A stretch of 64,000 nt of DNA, from contig JADLSH010000191.1 in NCBI GenBank assembly GCA_016169945.1, positions 523,501 to 587,500 on the forward strand, in the 5' to 3' direction. Both the position numbers and the translations under genes were made by a program. Origin of the DNA: Trachythela sp. YZ-2020 (lineage: Eukaryota; Cnidaria; Anthozoa; Malacalcyonacea; Clavulariidae). Of this stretch, positions 51,840 through 64,000 are shown in pieces; the first letter of the stretch is position 1; each line of letters opens with the position of its first letter. The notes under the pieces were generated by a model that was given only the letters and a program-made list of their open reading frames with translations, did no database searches and was not told where the DNA came from.

Positions 51840-54800
51840 TCTTCTAGCGAGGTTTTTAGTTTTGGACTGTGTGCAGGCCAGTCAGACGCATGCCCGAAAG
51901 TGGTCGTTTTGGCCAAAAAGGGCTTAATTTCATGCAAAAATGATCAATTTGCACTAACATTTTAACCAGAAGTGGATTTTTAAATTGAACATGGTGTTTT
52001 ACACATGAATTTAAACCAAAAAACAACTGCCCTAATACAACTGCAAAATTACTAACATGAAGACCATGTAGTTGTATGATATTCAATTTTTTATCAAAAA
52101 CGCAAATACAGTATTGTTCAGAGTATGCTACTGAAGTTGTTATTGATGACATTCTTGTATCACTTTTGGGTATTAAGTCAAGTCAGCCAGCCAGCTAGCC
52201 AGCTACTTAACCTCGACTGGTGGCTGGGTGGGCCCAGGATGCTAGCCCATCTTCTAGCGAGGTTTTTAGTTTTGGACTGTGTGCAGGCCAGTCAGACGCA
52301 TGCCCGAAAGTGGTCGTTTTGGCCAAAAAGGGCTTAATTTCATGCAAAAATGATCAATTTGCACTAACATTTTAACCAGAAGTGGATTTTTAAATTGAAC
52401 ATGGTGTTTTACACATGAATTTAAACCAAAAAACAACTGCCCTAATACAACTGCAAAATTACTAACATGAAGACCATGTAGTTGTATGATATTCAATTTT
52501 TTATCAAAAACGCAAATACAGTATTGTTCAGAGTATGCTACTGAAGTTGTTATTGATGACATTCTTGTATCACTTTTGGGTATTAAGTCAAGTCAGCCAG
52601 CCAGCTAGCCAGCTACTTAACCTCGACTGGTGGCTGGGTGGGCCCAGGATGCTAGCCCATCTTCTAGCGAGGTTTTTAGTTTTGGACTGTGTGCAGGCCA
52701 GTCAGACGCATGCCCGAAAGTGGTCGTTTTGGCCAAAAAGGGCTTAATTTCATGCAAAAATGATCAATTTGCACTAACATTTTAACCAGAAGTGGATTTT
52801 TAAATTGAACATGGTGTTTTACATGAATTTAAACCAAAAAACAACTGCTCTAATGCAACTGCAAAATTACTAACATGAAGACCATGTAGTTGTATGATAT
52901 TCAATTTTTTATCAAAAACGCAAATACAGTATTGTTCAGAGTATGCTACTGAAGTTGTTATTGATGACATTCTTGTATCACTTTTGGGTATTAAGTCAAG
53001 TCAGCCAGCCAGCTAGCCAGCTACTTAACCTCGACTGGTGGCTGGGTGGGCCCAGGATGCTAGCCCATCTTCTAGCGAGGTTTTTAGTTTTGGACTGTGT
53101 GCAGGCCAGTCAGACGCATGCTCGAAAGTGGTCGTTTTGGCCAAAAAGGGCTTAATTTCATGCACAAATGATCAATTTACACTAACATTTTAACCAGAAG
53201 TGGATTTTTAAATTGAACATGGTGTTTTACACATGAATTTAAACCAAAAAACAACTGCCCTAATACAACTGCAAAATTACTAACATGAAGACCATGTAGT
53301 TGTATGATATTCAATTTTTTATCAAAAACGCAAATACAGTATTGTTCAGAGTATGCTACTGAAGTTGTTATTGATGACATTCTTGTATCACTTTTGGGTA
53401 TTAAGTCAAGTCAGCCAGCCAGCTAGCCAGCTACTTAACCTCGACTGGTGGCTGGGTGGGCCCAGGACGCTAGCCCATCTTCTAGCGAGGTTTTTAGTTT
53501 TGGACTGTGTGCAGGCCAGTCAGGCGCATGCCCGAAAGTGGTCGTTTTGGCCAAAAAGGGCTTAATTTCATGCAAAATGATCAATTTGCACTAACATTTT
53601 AACCAGAAGTGGATTTTTAAATTGAACATGGTGTTTTACATGAATTTAAACCAAAAAACAACTGCCCTAATACAACTGCAAAATTACTAACATGAAGACC
53701 AGGTAGTTGTATGATATTCAATTTTTATCAAAAACGCAAATACAGTATTGTTCAGAGTATGCTACTGAAGTTGTTATTGATGACATTCTTGTATCACTTT
53801 TGGGTATTAAGTCAAGTCAGCCAGCCAGCTAGCCAGCTACTTAACCTCGACTGGTGGCTGGGTGGGCCCAGGATGCTAGCCCATCTTCTAGCGAGGTTTT
53901 TAGTTTTGGACTGTGTGCAGGCCAGTCAGACGCATGCCCGAAAGTGGTCGTTTTGGCCAAAAAGGGCTTAATTTCATGCAAAAATGATCAATTTGCACTA
54001 ACATTTTAACCAGAAGTGGATTTTTAAATTGAACATGGTGTTTTACACATGAATTTAAACCAAAAAACAACTGCTCTAATGCAACTGCAAAATTACTAAC
54101 ATGAAGACCATGTAGTTGTATGATATTCAATTTTTTATCAAAAACGCAAATACAGTATTGTTCAGAGTATGCTACTGAAGTTGTTATTGATGACATTCTT
54201 GTATCACTTTTGGGTATTAAGTCAAGTCAGCCAGCTAGCCAGCTACTTAACCTCGACTGGTGGCTGGGTGGGCCCAGGATGCTAGCCCATCTTCTAGCGA
54301 GGTTTTTAGTTTTGGACTGTGTGCAGGCCAGTCAGACGCATGCCCGAAAGTGGTCGTTTTGGCCAAAAAGGCCTTAATTTCATGCACAAATGATCAATTT
54401 GCACTAACATTTTAACCAGAAGTGGATTTTTAAATTGAACATGGTGTTTTACACATGAATTTAAACCAAAAAACAACTGCCCTAATACAACTGCAAAATT
54501 ACTAACATGAAGACCATGTAGTTGTATGATATTCAATTTTTTATCAAAAACGCAAATACAGTATTGTTCAGAGTATGCTACTGAAGTTGTTATTGATGAC
54601 ATTCTTGTATCACTTTTGGGTATTAAGTCAAGTCAGCCAGCCAGCTAGCCAGCTACTTAACCTCGACTGGTGGCTGGGTGGGCCCAGGATGCTAGCCCAT
54701 CTTCTAGCGAGGTTTTTAGTTTTGGACTGTGTGCAGGCCAGTCAGACGCATGCCCGAAAGTGGTCGTTTTGGCCAAAAAGGGCTTAATTTCATGCAAAAT

Positions 54801-57800
54801 GATCAATTTGCACTAACATTTTAACCAGAAGTGGATTTTTAAATTGAACATGGTGTTTTACACATGAATTTAAACCAAAAAACAACTGCTCTAATGCAAC
54901 TGCAAAATTACTAACATGAAGACCATGTAGTTGTATGATATTCAATTTTTTATCAAAAACGCAAATACAGTATTGTTCAGAGTATGCTACTGAAGTTGTT
55001 ATTGATGACATTCTTGTATCACTTTTGGGTATTAAGTCAAGGCAGCCAGCCAGCTAGCCAGCTACTTAACCTCGACTGGTGGCTGGGTGGGCCCAGGACG
55101 CTAGCCCATCTTCTAGCGAGGTTTTTAGTTTTGGACTGTGTGCAGGCCAGTCAGACGCATGCCCGAAAGTGGTCGTTTTGGCCAAAAAGGGCTTAATTTC
55201 ATGCAAAAATGATCAATTTGCACTAACATTTTAACCAGAAGTGGATTTTTAAATTGAACATGGTGTTTTACACATGAATTTAAACCAAAAAACAACTGCC
55301 CTAATACAACTGCAAAATTACTAACATGAAGACCATGTAGTTGTATGATATTCAATTTTTTATCAAAAACGCAAATACAGTATTGTTCAGAGTATGCTAC
55401 TGAAGTTGTTATTGATGACATTCTTGTATCACTTTTGGGTATTAAGTCAAGTCAGCCAGCCAGCTAGCCAGCTACTTAACCTCGACTGGTGGCTGGGTGG
55501 GCCCAGGACGCTAGCCCATCTTCTAGCGAGGTTTTTAGTTTTGGACTGTGTGCAGGCCAGTCAGGCGCATGCCCGAAAGTGGTCGTTTTGGCCAAAAAGG
55601 GCTTAATTTCATGCAAAAATGATCAATTTGCACTAACATTTTAACCAGAAGTGGATTTTTAAATTGAACATGGTGTTTTACACATGAATTTAAACCAAAA
55701 AACAACTGCTCTAATGCAACTGCAAAATTACTAACATGAAGACCATGTAGTTGTATGATATTCAATTTTTTATCAAAAACGCAAATACAGTATTGTTCAG
55801 AGTATGCTACTGAAGTTGTTATTGATGACATTCTTGTATCACTTTTGGGTATTAAGTCAAGTCAGCCAGCCAGCTAGCCAGCTACTTAACCTCGACTGGT
55901 GGCTGGGTGGGCCCAGGATGCTAGCCCATCTTCTAGCGAGGTTTTTAGTTTTGGACTGTGTGCAGGCCAGTCAGACGCATGCTCGAAAGTGGTCGTTTTG
56001 GCCAAAAGGGCTTAATTTCATGCACAAATGATCAATTTACACTAACATTTTAACCAGAAGTGGATTTTTAAATTGAATATGGTGTTTACACATGAATTTA
56101 AACCAAAAAACAACTGCCCTAATACAACTGCAAAATTACTAACATGAAGACCATGTAGTTGTATGATATTCAATTTTTATCAAAAACGCAAATACAGTAT
56201 TGTTCAGAGTATGCTACTGAAGTTGTTATTGATGACATTCTTGTATCACTTTTGGGTATTAAGTCAAGTCAGCCAGCCAGCTATCAAGCTACTTAACCTC
56301 GACTGGTGGCTGGGTGGGGCCCAGGACGCTAGCCCATCTTCTAGCGAGGTTTTTAGTTTTGGACTGTGTGCAGGCCAGTCAGGCGCATGCCCGAAAGTGG
56401 TCGTTTTGGCCAAAAGGGCTTAATTTCATGCAAAAATGATCAATTTGCACTAACATTTTAACCAGAAGTGGATTTTTAAATTGAACATGGTGTTTTACAT
56501 GAATTTAAACCAAAAACAACTGCCCTAATACAACTGCAAAATTACTAACATGAAGACCATGTAGTTGTATGATATTCAATTTTTTATCAAAAACGCAAAT
56601 ACAGTATTGTTCAGAGTATGCTACTGAAGTTGTTATTGATGACATTCTTGTATCACTTTTGGGTATTAAGTCAAGTCAGCCAGCCAGCTACTTAACCTCG
56701 ACTGGTGGCTGGGTGGGCCCAGGATGCTAGCCCATCTTCTAGCGAGGTTTTTAGTTTTGGACTGTGTGCAGGCCAGTCAGACGCATGCCCGAAAGTGGTC
56801 GTTTTGGCCAAAAAGGGCTTAATTTCATGCACAAATGATCAATTTACACTAACATTTTAACCAGAAGTGGATTTTTAAATTGAATATGGTGTTTTACACA
56901 TGAATTTAAACCAAAAAACAACTGCCCTAATACAACTGCAAAATTACTAACATGAAGACCATGTAGTTGTATGATATTCAATTTTTTATCAAAAACGCAA
57001 ATACAGTATTGTTCAGAGTATGCTACTGAAGTTGTTATTGATGACATTCTTGTATCACTTTTGGGTATTAAGTCAAGTCAGCCAGCCAGCTAGCCAGCTA
57101 CTTAACCTCGACTGGTGGCTGGGTGGGCCCAGGACGCTAGCCCATCTTCTAGCGAGGTTTTTAGTTTTGGACTGTGTGCAGGCCAGTCAGGCGCATGCCC
57201 GAAAGTGGTCGTTTTGGCCAAAAAGGGCTTAATTTCATGCAAAAATGATCAATTTGCACTAACATTTTAACCAGAAGTGGATTTTTAAATTGAACATGGT
57301 GTTTTACACATGAATTTAAACCAAAAAACAACTGCCCTAATACAACTGCAAAATTACTAACATGAAGACCATGTAGTTGTATGATATTCAATTTTTTATC
57401 AAAAACGCAAATACAGTATTGTTCAGAGTATGCTACTGAAGTTGTTATTGATGACATTCTTGTATCACTTTTGGGTATTAAGTCAAGTCAGCCAGCCAGC
57501 TACTTAACCTCGACTGGTGGCTGGGTGGGCCCAGGATGCTAGCCCATCTTCTAGCGAGGTTTTTAGTTTTGGACTGTGTGCAGGCCAGTCAGACGCATGC
57601 CCGAAAGTGGTCGTTTTGGCCAAAAAGGGCTTAATTTCATGCACAAATGATCAATTTGCACTAACATTTTAACCAGAAGTGGATTTTTAAATTGAACATG
57701 GTGTTTTACACATGAATTTAAACCAAAAAACAACTGCCCTAATACAACTGCAAAATTACTAACATGAAGACCATGTAGTTGTATGATATTCAATTTTTTA

Positions 57801-58480
57801 TCAAAAACGCAGATACAGTATTGTTCAGAGTATGCTACTGAAGTTGTTATTGATGACATTCTTGTATCACTTTTGGGTATTAAGTCAAGGCAGCCAGCCA
57901 GGTAGCCAGCTACTTAACCTCGACTGGTGGCTGGGTGGGCCCAGGACGCTAGCCCATCTTCTAGCGAGGTTTTTAGTTTTGGACTGTGTGCAGGCCAGTC
58001 GGACGCATGCCCGAAAGTGGTCGTTTTGGCCAAAAAGGGCTTAATTTCATGCACAAATGATCAATTTGCACTAACATTTTAACCAGAAGTGGATTTTAAA
58101 TTGAACATGGTGTTTTACACATCAATTTAAACCAAAAAACAACTGCCCTAATACAACTGCAAAATTACTAACATGAAGACCATGTAGTTGTATGATATTC
58201 AATTTTTTATCAAAAACGCAAATACAGTATTGTTCAGAGTATGCTACTGAAGTTGTTATTGATGACATTCTTGTATCACTTTTGGGTATTAAGTCAAGCC
58301 AGCTACCCAGCTACTTAACCTCGACTGGTGGCTGGGTGGGCCCAGGACTCTAGCCCATCTTCTAGCGAGGTTTTTAGTTTCGGACTGTGTCCAGGCCAGT
58401 CAGACGCATGTCCGAAAGTGGTCGTTTTGGCCAAAAGGGCTTAATTTCATGCAAAAATGATCAATTTGCACTAACTTTTT
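51840..58480. repeat. 410-bp satellite array 1, about 16 units
   Basis: Near-identical units of 400-410 bp with GCGAGGTTTTTAGTTTTGG, GTGGTCGTTTTGGCC, AACATTTTAACCAGAAGTGG and GTCAGCCAGCCAGCTAGCC. Single-base variants (ACTGCCCTAATAC versus ACTGCTCTAATGC; CAGACGC versus CAGGCGC) recur in blocks, showing higher-order copying. The recurring 98- and 70-residue frames are by-products of the repeat. Confidence 0.95.
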
Positions 58481-58543
58481 AAACACGCCATGCGAGGGTA
58501 CTAATTCCGCTCGGAGATTTACACCCGGGTATGTGAAAACATT

Positions 58544-59214
58544 AAGTGTATCTTGCATCTTAGCATTGGACACCATAAATGTTATTAAGGCAGAGCTTGG
58601 AGAAAATAGTCCAGGCATTCCACGTTTTTATTGAAGCTGTGAAGCAGATCCAAGCACGATTTGTTGATTGCAATAAACTGGACATAATGTCTTGTCTCTC
58701 GCCCACTATTGCATTCAACTTGAAGATTTCCTCATTGAGTGGATTATATCAGACAATGCCTTTCCTTGCACAAATTGCTGACCTTCAAAAAGTGGATCAG
58801 GAATGGAGAGAGCATTAATTAAATCCAAATCTCAATGAAGGTCTCAGTGTTGAAGAATACTGGCAAGTGGTTTTTAAAGATAAGAGAACACCAGATGAAC
58901 TTTCTACACCAAATTTGGTTAAAGTGGTGAAAGTCTTATTGTCCTTGCCTTGTTCGAATGCTGCAGTTGAACGAGTGTTCAGTCAGCTGAAATTGGTTGA
59001 GACAGACCATAGAGCCAATCTAAAGCTAGAAAGTTTGCTTGGTCTTTTAACAACAAAGATGACACTCTTGAAATCTGTTCCTTCCGATGTGTCTCAAACT
59101 GTAAAGCTTGAGCCAACAAATATGTTAAATCTCTACAAGAAAATGAAGTCAAATGCTGACAATGACGAGGTTACTGAACTGCGGAAGACCTTCACAGAGA
59201 AACTCAAGATTTAA
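58544..59214 (+). pseudogene. hAT transposase 3' fragment, copy 2
   Basis: Matches 50160-50854. It is joined at its 5' side to GGGTATGTGAAAACATT, the sequence found upstream of the full copy at 48357, so about 1.8 kb of the transposase is deleted. The dimerisation region LSLPCSNAAVERVFSQLK and the final KTFTEKLKI are open here. The fragment has a stop at 58816 and no catalytic core. Confidence 0.85.
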
Positions 59215-59709
59215 ATTGACAAAAAATGTACATAGTTTTTATTGACATTTTGCTTAAAGGCCGGTCACACTGCCTGACTGCCACGATACCGATTAAATTA
59301 TCACTGGGTCATAGTATAGCGTGACTGTTGAGAACAATTTAAAAACTGTAGTATTTTAGATTTTAGAGCTTTGCTTGGCTAGGCTCTGCTTGGCTAGGCT
59401 TGGCTTGGCTTTGCCTTGCTAGGTCAGGTGTAAATTAAATCCAAATATTTCGAAGCATTGTATTGTTTTTCCTTGATGGGACAGCTCTACTAAAAAATAA
59501 ATGGCCAAATTCCTGTTACTGGTCTTCTGTGTCTTTGGAAGCTGAAGCATATTTATTTTTTATACGTTTAGTATATATAGTTGACAAATTAATTCGATAG
59601 TTCTTCCCCTTCCAATTCAAAATTATTGGAAAATGTTAAAATTGATGTAATTTGTGATGGTGTGGCAGAAGTTTTGAAAAACATTTAACATTCCATTCAG
59701 CAGCTGTTA

Positions 59710-60045
59710 GATTTTGCTCTGCTTTGCTTGGCTAGGCTTTGCCCTGCTTTGCTAGCTAGGTTTTGCCCTGCTTTGCTTGGCTAGGCTTTGCTCTGCTTTG
59801 CTTGGCTAGGCTTTGCCCTGCTTTGTAGCTAGGCTTTGCCCTGCTTTGCTTAGCTAGGCTTTGCTCTGCTTTGCTTGGCTAGGCTTTGCCCTGCTTTGCT
59901 TGGCTAGGCTTTGCTTGCTAGGCTTTGCCCTGCTTTGTAGCTTTGCCCTGCTTTGCTTGGCTAGGCTTTGCCCTGCTTTGCTTGGCTAGGCTTTGCTCTG
60001 CTTTGCTTGGCTAGGCTTTGCCCTGCTTTGCTTGGCTAGGTCAGG
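59710..60045. repeat. GGCTAGGCTTTGCCCTGC minisatellite, long version
   Basis: About 13 units of roughly 25 bp, longer and more regular than the related array at 51355-51625. A short array of the same words lies at 59360-59425. Confidence 0.9.
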
Positions 60046-60254
60046 TGTAAATTAAATCCAAATATTTCGAAGCATTGTATTGTTTTTCCTTGATGGGGCA
60101 GCTTTACTCAAAAATATTATCCTGCTGATCAAGCATGTGCTTATATTTTAGCTGAAAAAAAATAAATGGCCAAATTCCTGAATGTATAAAAAATAAATAT
60201 GCTTCAGCTTCCAAAGACATATATCTATATATACTATATAGTCGACAAATTAAT

Positions 60255-63200
60255 TCGATGGCTGGGCGGGCCCAGGACGCTAGCCCATCTTCTAGCGAGG
60301 TCGTTTTGGCCAAAAAGGGCTTAATTTCATGCAAAAATGATCAATTTGCACTAACATTTTAACCAGAAGTGGATTTTTAAATTGAACATGGTGTTTTACA
60401 CATGAATTTAAACCAAAAAACAACTGCTCTAATGCAACTGCAAAATTACTAACATGAAGACCATGTAGTTGTATGATATTCAATTTTTTATCAAAAACGC
60501 AAATACAGTATTGTTCAGAGTATGCTACTGAAGTTGTTATTGATGACATTCTTGTATCACTTTTGGGTATTAAGTCAAGTCAGCCAGCCAGCTAGCCAGC
60601 TACTTAACCTCGACTGGTGGCTGGGTGGGCCCAGGACGCTAGCCCATCTTCTAGCGAGGTTTTTAGTTTTGGACTGTGTGCAGGCCAGTCAGGCGCATGC
60701 CCGAAAGTGGTCGTTTTGGCCAAAAAGGGCTTAATTTCATGCAAAAATGATCAATTTGCACTAACATTTTAACCAGAAGTGGATTTTTAAATTGAACATG
60801 GTGTTTTACACATGAATTTAAACCAAAAAACAACTGCTCTAATGCAACTGCAAAATTACTAACATGAAGACCATGTAGTTGTATGATATTCAATTTTTTA
60901 TCAAAAACGCAAATACAGTATTGTTCAGAGTATGCTACTGAAGTTGTTATTGATGACATTCTTGTATCACTTTTGGGTATTAAGTCAAGTCAGCCAGCCA
61001 GCTAGCCAGCTACTTAACCTCGACTGGTGGCTGGGTGGGCCCAGGATGCTAGCCCATCTTCTAGCGAGGTTTTTAGTTTTGGACTGTGTGCAGGCCAGTC
61101 AGACGCATGCTCGAAAGTGGTCGTTTTGGCCAAAAAGGGCTTAATTTCATGCACAAATGATCAATTTACACTAACATTTTAACCAGAAGTGGATTTTTAA
61201 ATTGAATATGGTGTTTTACACATGAATTTAAACCAAAAAACAACTGCCCTAATACAACTGCAAAATTACTAACATGAAGACCATGTAGTTGTATGATATT
61301 CAATTTTTTATCAAAAACGCAAATACAGTATTGTTCAGAGTATGCTACTGAAGTTGTTATTGATGACATTCTTGTATCACTTTTGGGTATTAAGTCAAGT
61401 CAGCCAGCCAGCTAGCCAGCTACTTAACCTCGACTGGTGGCTGGGTGGGCCCAGGACGCTAGCCCATCTTCTAGCGAGGTTTTTAGTTTTGGACTGTGTG
61501 CAGGCCAGTCAGGCGCATGCCCGAAAGTGGTCGTTTTGGCCAAAAAGGGCTTAATTTCATGCAAAAATGATCAATTTGCACTAACATTTTAACCAGAAGT
61601 GGATTTTTAAATTGAACATGGTGTTTTACACATGAATTTAAACCAAAAAACAACTGCCCTAATACAACTGCAAAATTACTAACATGAAGACCATGTAGTT
61701 GTATGATATTCAATTTTTTATCAAAAACGCAAATACAGTATTGTTCAGAGTATGCTACTGAAGTTGTTATTGATGACATTCTTGTATCACTTTTGGGTAT
61801 TAAGTCAAGTCAGCCAGCCAGCTGCTACTTAACCTCGACTGGTGGCTGGGTGGGCCCAGGATGCTAGCCCATCTTCTAGCGAGGTTTTTAGTTTTGGACT
61901 GTGTGCAGGCCAGTCAGACGCATGCTCGAAAGTGGTCGTTTTGGCCAAAAAGGGCTTAATTTCATGCACAAATGATCAATTTACACTAACATTTTAACCA
62001 GAAGTGGATTTTTAAATTGAATATGGTGTTTTACACATGAATTTAAACCAAAAAACAACTGCCCTAATACAACTGCAAAATTACTAACATGAAGACCATG
62101 TAGTTGTATGATATTCAATTTTTTATCAAAAACGCAAATACAGTATTGTTCAGAGTATGCTACTGAAGTTGTTATTGATGACATTCTTGTATCACTTTTG
62201 GGTATTAAGTCAAGTCAGCCAGCCAGCTAGCCAGCTACTTAACCTCGACTGGTGGCTGGGTGGGCCCAGGACGCTAGCCCATCTTCTAGCGAGGTTTTTA
62301 GTTTTGGACTGTGTGCAGGCCAGTCAGGCGCATGCCCGAAAGTGGTCGTTTTGGCCAAAAGGGCTTAATTTCATGCAAAAATGATCAATTTGCACTAACA
62401 TTTTAACCAGAAGTGGATTTTTAAATTGAACATGGTGTTTTACACATGAATTTAAACCAAAAAACAACTGCCCTAATACAACTGCAAAATTACTAACATG
62501 AAGACCATGTAGTTGTATGATATTCAATTTTTTATCAAAAACGCAAATACAGTATTGTTCAGAGTATGCTACTGAAGTTGTTATTGATGACATTCTTGTA
62601 TCACTTTTGGGTATTAAGTCAAGTCAGCCAGCCAGCTACTTAACCTCGACTGGTGGCTGGGTGGGCCCAGGATGCTAGCCCATCTTCTAGCGAGGTTTTT
62701 AGTTTTGGACTGTGTGCAGGCCAGTCAGACGCATGCCCGAAAGTGGTCGTTTTGGCCAAAAGGGCTTAATTTCATGCACAAATGATCAATTTGCACTAAC
62801 ATTTTAACCAGAAGTGGATTTTTAAATTGAACATGGTGTTTTACACATGAATTTAAACCAAAAAACAACTGCCCTAATACAACTGCAAAATTACTAACAT
62901 GAAGACCATGTAGTTGTATGATATTCAATTTTTTATCAAAAACGCAGATACAGTATTGTTCAGAGTATGCTACTGAAGTTGTTATTGATGACATTCTTGT
63001 ATCACTTTTGGGTATTAAGTCAAGGCAGCCAGCCAGGTAGCCAGCTACTTAACCTCGACTGGTGGCTGGGTGGGCCCAGGACGCTAGCCCATCTTCTAGC
63101 GAGGTTTTTAGTTTTGGACTGTGTGCAGGCCAGTCGGACGCATGCCCGAAAGTGGTCGTTTTGGCCAAAAAGGGCTTAATTTCATGCACAAATGATCAAT

Positions 63201-63615
63201 TTGCACTAACATTTTAACCAGAAGTGGATTTTTAAATTGAACATGGTGTTTTACACATCAATTTAAACCAAAAAACAACTGCCCTAATACAACTGCAAAA
63301 TTACTAACATGAAGACCATGTAGTTGTATGATATTCAATTTTTTATCAAAAACGCAAATACAGTATTGTTCAGAGTATGCTACTGAAGTTGTTATTGATG
63401 ACATTCTTGTATCACTTTTGGGTATTAAGTCAAGCCAGCTACCCAGCTACTTAACCTCGACTGGTGGCTGGGTGGGCCCAGGACTCTAGCCCATCTTCTA
63501 GCGAGGTTTTTAGTTTCGGACTGTGTCCAGGCCAGTCAGACGCATGTCCGAAAGTGGTCGTTTTGGCCAAAAGGGCTTAATTTCATGCAAAAATGATCAA
63601 TTTGCACTAACTTTT
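60255..63615. repeat. 410-bp satellite array 2, about 8 units
   Basis: Same unit as array 1. The last units share rare variants with the end of array 1 (AAGGCAGCCAGCCAGGTAGCC, then AAGCCAGCTACCCAGC and CCAGGACTCTAGCC). Array 2 and its flanks are therefore a segmental copy of the end of array 1. Confidence 0.95.
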
Positions 63616-63679
63616 TAAACACGCCATGCGAGGGTACTAATTCCGCTCGGAGATTTACACCCGGGTATGTGAAAACATT

Positions 63680-64000
63680 AAGTGTATCTTGCATCTTAGC
63701 ATTGGACACCATAAATGTTATTAAGGCAGAGCTTGGAGAAAATAGTCCAGGCATTCCACGTTTTTTATTGAAGCTGTGAAGCAGATCCAAGCACGATTTG
63801 TTGATTGCAATAAACTGGACATAATGTCTTGTCTCTCGCCCACTATTGCATTCAACTTGAAGATTTCCTCATTGAGTGGATTATATCAGACAATGCCTTT
63901 CCTTGCACAAGTTGCTGACCTTCAAAAAGTGGATCAGGAATGGAGAGAGCATTAATTAAATCCAAATCTCAATGAAGGTCTCAGTGTTGAAGAATACTGG
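63680..64000 (+). pseudogene. hAT transposase 3' fragment, copy 3 (cut by window end)
   Basis: Same deletion joint as copy 2 (GAAAACATT/AAGTGTATC) and the same early stop GCATTAATTAAATCC. It is offset from copy 2 by 5136 bp and continues past the window. Confidence 0.85.

Noticed and set aside
51856..63600. Recurring 98-residue minus-strand and 70-residue plus-strand frames
   Set aside because: They are phase-locked to the 410-bp satellite, appear on both strands, vary with single indels and have no domain features.

Overview
The window is nuclear DNA of an animal, most likely a cnidarian. It has many small exons with GT-AG introns, tRNA-derived SINEs, short inverted-repeat elements of several DNA-transposon classes, and TTAGGG-type repeats. 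The cnidarian assignment is an inference from gene content (HAP2 plus prenylated guanylate-binding proteins) and from repeat and transposon types I associate with coral and anemone genomes; no marker gene proves it.

Left third (1-15.5 kb): two guanylate-binding-protein (GBP) type GTPase genes stand head to head. The minus-strand gene (start 8973) runs off the left edge. Its 8.1 kb intron holds a complete 7.4 kb DNA transposon with TTAA target duplications and terminal inverted repeats of about 0.9 kb. The plus-strand gene (9957-15525) assembles into a 12-exon, 713-residue GBP ending in a CaaX box. The 1 kb between them carries two TATA boxes, three perfect kappaB sites and a triple GAAA interferon-response-like element, as expected of an inducible innate-immunity promoter.

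Middle (15.8-32.1 kb): two HAP2/GCS1 gamete-fusogen paralogues stand head to head, 517 bp apart (minus strand 15793-24373, plus strand 24891-32099). Each assembles without a break from 14 exons with conserved phases, giving 1003 and 776 residues. The shared promoter has two perfect TGACGTCA sites, one beside each start. The minus-strand paralogue has a long C-terminal tail built from a coding minisatellite. Introns are full of SINEs, MITEs, some nested with clear target duplications, and a dispersed minisatellite.

Right half (32.1-64 kb): no intact host gene is visible. In order it holds a Harbinger-type MITE, a 3.1 kb inverted-repeat element filled with about 215-bp tandem repeats, a CT-rich minisatellite, a 150-bp satellite, four tandem copies of a decayed BEL/Pao-like gag fragment interleaved with palindromes and MITEs, a broken hAT transposase, and two large arrays of a 410-bp satellite. 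The satellite has been amplified together with the 3' part of the hAT element. Exon coordinates were worked out by eye from splice consensus, phase continuity and paralogue comparison, and none has transcript support here.
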